A stretch of DNA of 64,000 nucleotides from Flavobacterium anhuiense. GTDB lineage: Bacteria > Bacteroidota > Bacteroidia > Flavobacteriales > Flavobacteriaceae. The DNA lies in the NCBI RefSeq assembly GCF_900101855.1, contig NZ_FMVC01000002.1, forward strand, positions 563,599 through 627,598. The letters are read 5' to 3'. Made by a program: the position numbers and the translations under genes. Under the pieces are notes generated by a model, which was not told where the DNA came from, did no database searches, and was given only the letters and a program-made list of their open reading frames with translations. Positions 62,945 through 64,000 of this stretch are shown here, in pieces; the first letter of the stretch is position 1, and every line of letters starts with the position of its first letter.

Positions 62945-63374
62945 ACCACTCCCGATAGTTATAGGGATAAAATGATTAGCACAGATTATTTTTGTCTGCC
63001 ACGAATTGCACAAATTTTCACGAATTTTTATTTTCTGGTCGATTTCTATTTCAAACATAGCTCGTGGTTTCAACCACCGGGACGCAATATATGATTACGT
63101 CCAATCCGTACTCTTCCCATGGTTGAAACCACGGGCTATATTTTAGCATTTTGCGAAATTCTAAAATTAAAAATTTGCGAAAATTTGTGTAATTTGCGGT
63201 TAAAACATTTCAACAGCATTTATAAATTAGAGAAATTCGTGAATTCGTGGCAAAAAACTTAGTCCCGATAGCTATCGGGATAGTATCTTAACAAAGGTTA
63301 TAAAATTTCAAAAACAGCAACTTTTTGTTTGAAATAAAACAATTTGTTATATTTTGTTATTTTTCTACAAATTA
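62945..63374. repeat. Gene-free spacer with several palindromic repeats
   Basis: ATAGCTCGTGGTTTCAACCA (63057-63076) pairs with 63120-63139 with one mismatch. TCCCGATAGCTATCGGGA (63263-63280) is an exact 18-bp palindrome, with a degenerate copy near 62948. CACGAATT/AATTCGTG words at about 62998-63025 and 63232-63251 match the terminator at 52061-52127. No ORF was found. Confidence 0.6.
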
Positions 63375-63405
63375 TTTGCTGGTAATCAAAAGTGTAATAA
63401 CTTTG
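63375..63405 (+). promoter_or_regulatory. lysA promoter (-33 TTTG and -7 TAACTTTG)
   Basis: TTTG (63375-63378) is followed after 19 bp by TAACTTTG (63398-63405), the complete Bacteroidota promoter, 17 bp before the lysA ATG. Confidence 0.7.
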
Positions 63406-63422
63406 CCCAAAATGATTTAAAA

Positions 63423-64000
63423 ATGCAAGCAAAAGATTTACTGCAGTTAGCAGACCAATTTGGAAGTCCATTGTATGTTTACGATGCTGAAAAAATCCAA
63501 TCTCAGTACAACCGATTAACTAAAGCTTTCTCTAAGGTGGAGAACTTAAGAGTTAATTATGCCATGAAGGCATTGTCTAACATTGCGATTCTACAGTTAT
63601 TAAAGAACATGGGGTCTGGCTTAGACACTGTATCTATTCAGGAAGTTCAGTTAGGGCTTCACGCTGGCTATGAACCCGAAAGAATTTTCTTTACACCAAA
63701 CGGCGTTTCTTTAGAAGAAATAGAAGAAGTTGCTGCAATGGGAGTACAAATCAATATCGACAATTTATCTATTTTAGAGCAATTCGGAACAAAACATCCA
63801 CATATTCCGGTATGTATTCGTATCAATCCACACGTAATGGCGGGCGGAAACGCTAACATTTCTGTTGGACATATCGATAGTAAATTCGGAATTTCTGTAC
63901 ACCAGATTCCTCATATTTTGCGAATTGTGGAGAACACAAAAATGAGCATTATTGGAATTCACATGCACACAGGATCTGATATTTTGGATATCGAAGTATT
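63423..64000 (+). CDS. lysA: Diaminopimelate decarboxylase, N-terminal fragment
   Basis: The frame from ATG 63423 stays open to the window edge (192 codons) and matches a PLP-dependent fold-III decarboxylase. The motifs are FGSPLYVYDAEKI, NYAMKALSNIAIL (Lys that binds PLP), SGLDTVSIQEVQLGL, INIDNLSIL, RINPHVMAGG and KFGISVH, followed by GIHMHTGSDI. It decarboxylates meso-diaminopimelate to lysine. The C-terminal half lies beyond the window. Confidence 0.93.
   Translation, partial: MQAKDLLQLADQFGSPLYVYDAEKIQSQYNRLTKAFSKVENLRVNYAMKALSNIAILQLLKNMGSGLDTVSIQEVQLGLHAGYEPERIFFTPNGVSLEEIEEVAAMGVQINIDNLSILEQFGTKHPHIPVCIRINPHVMAGGNANISVGHIDSKFGISVHQIPHILRIVENTKMSIIGIHMHTGSDILDIEV

Overview
The window is low-GC chromosomal DNA (about a third G+C by eye) from a member of the Bacteroidota, most probably a Flavobacterium-type species. 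The evidence is the recurrent TAnnTTTG -7 promoter element, the weakness of Shine-Dalgarno sequences, the abundance of SPII lipoproteins and TonB/DUF4249-type outer-membrane genes, a cyclophilin-FKBP fusion, and flavobacterial family members such as DUF3276, DUF6515, DUF5723 and DUF5694. No rRNA, tRNA, CRISPR array, prophage or plasmid functions were seen.

Layout. 1-3.6 kb: the 3' end of an S41 peptidase gene, an L,D-transpeptidase lipoprotein, and a TetR regulator followed by a TetX-like flavin monooxygenase. 3.6-8.7 kb (minus strand): a hypothetical gene, guaB, an outer-membrane DUF5723 protein with a partner lipoprotein, and an HMG-CoA lyase. 8.75-10.2 kb: a SatD-family/DUF3307 two-gene operon whose promoter lies inside a strictly periodic array of eight alternating 6-bp half-sites. 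10.2-19.9 kb: pyrD, a phosphate-selective porin-type protein, DUF6515, a formylglycine-generating-enzyme-like protein, pepT, a YdeI-type protein, yajC, nusB and leucine dehydrogenase. 20-28 kb: ABC exporter, DUF3276, several alpha/beta hydrolases, a CsaA-type tRNA-binding protein, a thioredoxin-fold protein, a Rnk/GreB-C-like protein with a long structured leader, a mono-haem cytochrome lipoprotein and the cyclophilin-FKBP fusion. 28-33.4 kb (minus): MFS transporter, an operon of sugar isomerase, archaemetzincin lipoprotein and KdgF-like cupin, an FMN reductase, and an IS200/RAYT-type Y1 transposase with REP-like hairpins next to it. 33.5-44.7 kb: trmD, rplS, monomeric isocitrate dehydrogenase, a TonB receptor/DUF4249 pair, GyrI-like, DinB-like, a secreted RidA-like protein, thiamine pyrophosphokinase, rlmF and a ParE-type toxin-antitoxin pair. 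44.7-56.3 kb: YgjV-like, hydrolase, uvrB, a TerB-like protein, an esterase/dipeptide epimerase/alpha-oxoamine-synthase-like operon, a DUF1456 protein, a LytS/LytTR two-component pair, a DUF5694 protein and sucC. 56.7-64 kb: gltB, gltD and the start of lysA.

Most of the window is ordinary core metabolism: purine and pyrimidine synthesis, TCA cycle, nitrogen assimilation by GOGAT, ribosome and tRNA maturation, excision repair. The non-core interest is in (i) the SatD/DUF3307 operon with its 14-bp-period operator array, (ii) the RAYT/REP system with a second REP cluster about 10 kb away, (iii) a leader RNA with mutually exclusive hairpins, and (iv) several repeat families in the intergenic spaces. 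Functions are assigned by reading motifs and recalling families; no database search was possible.
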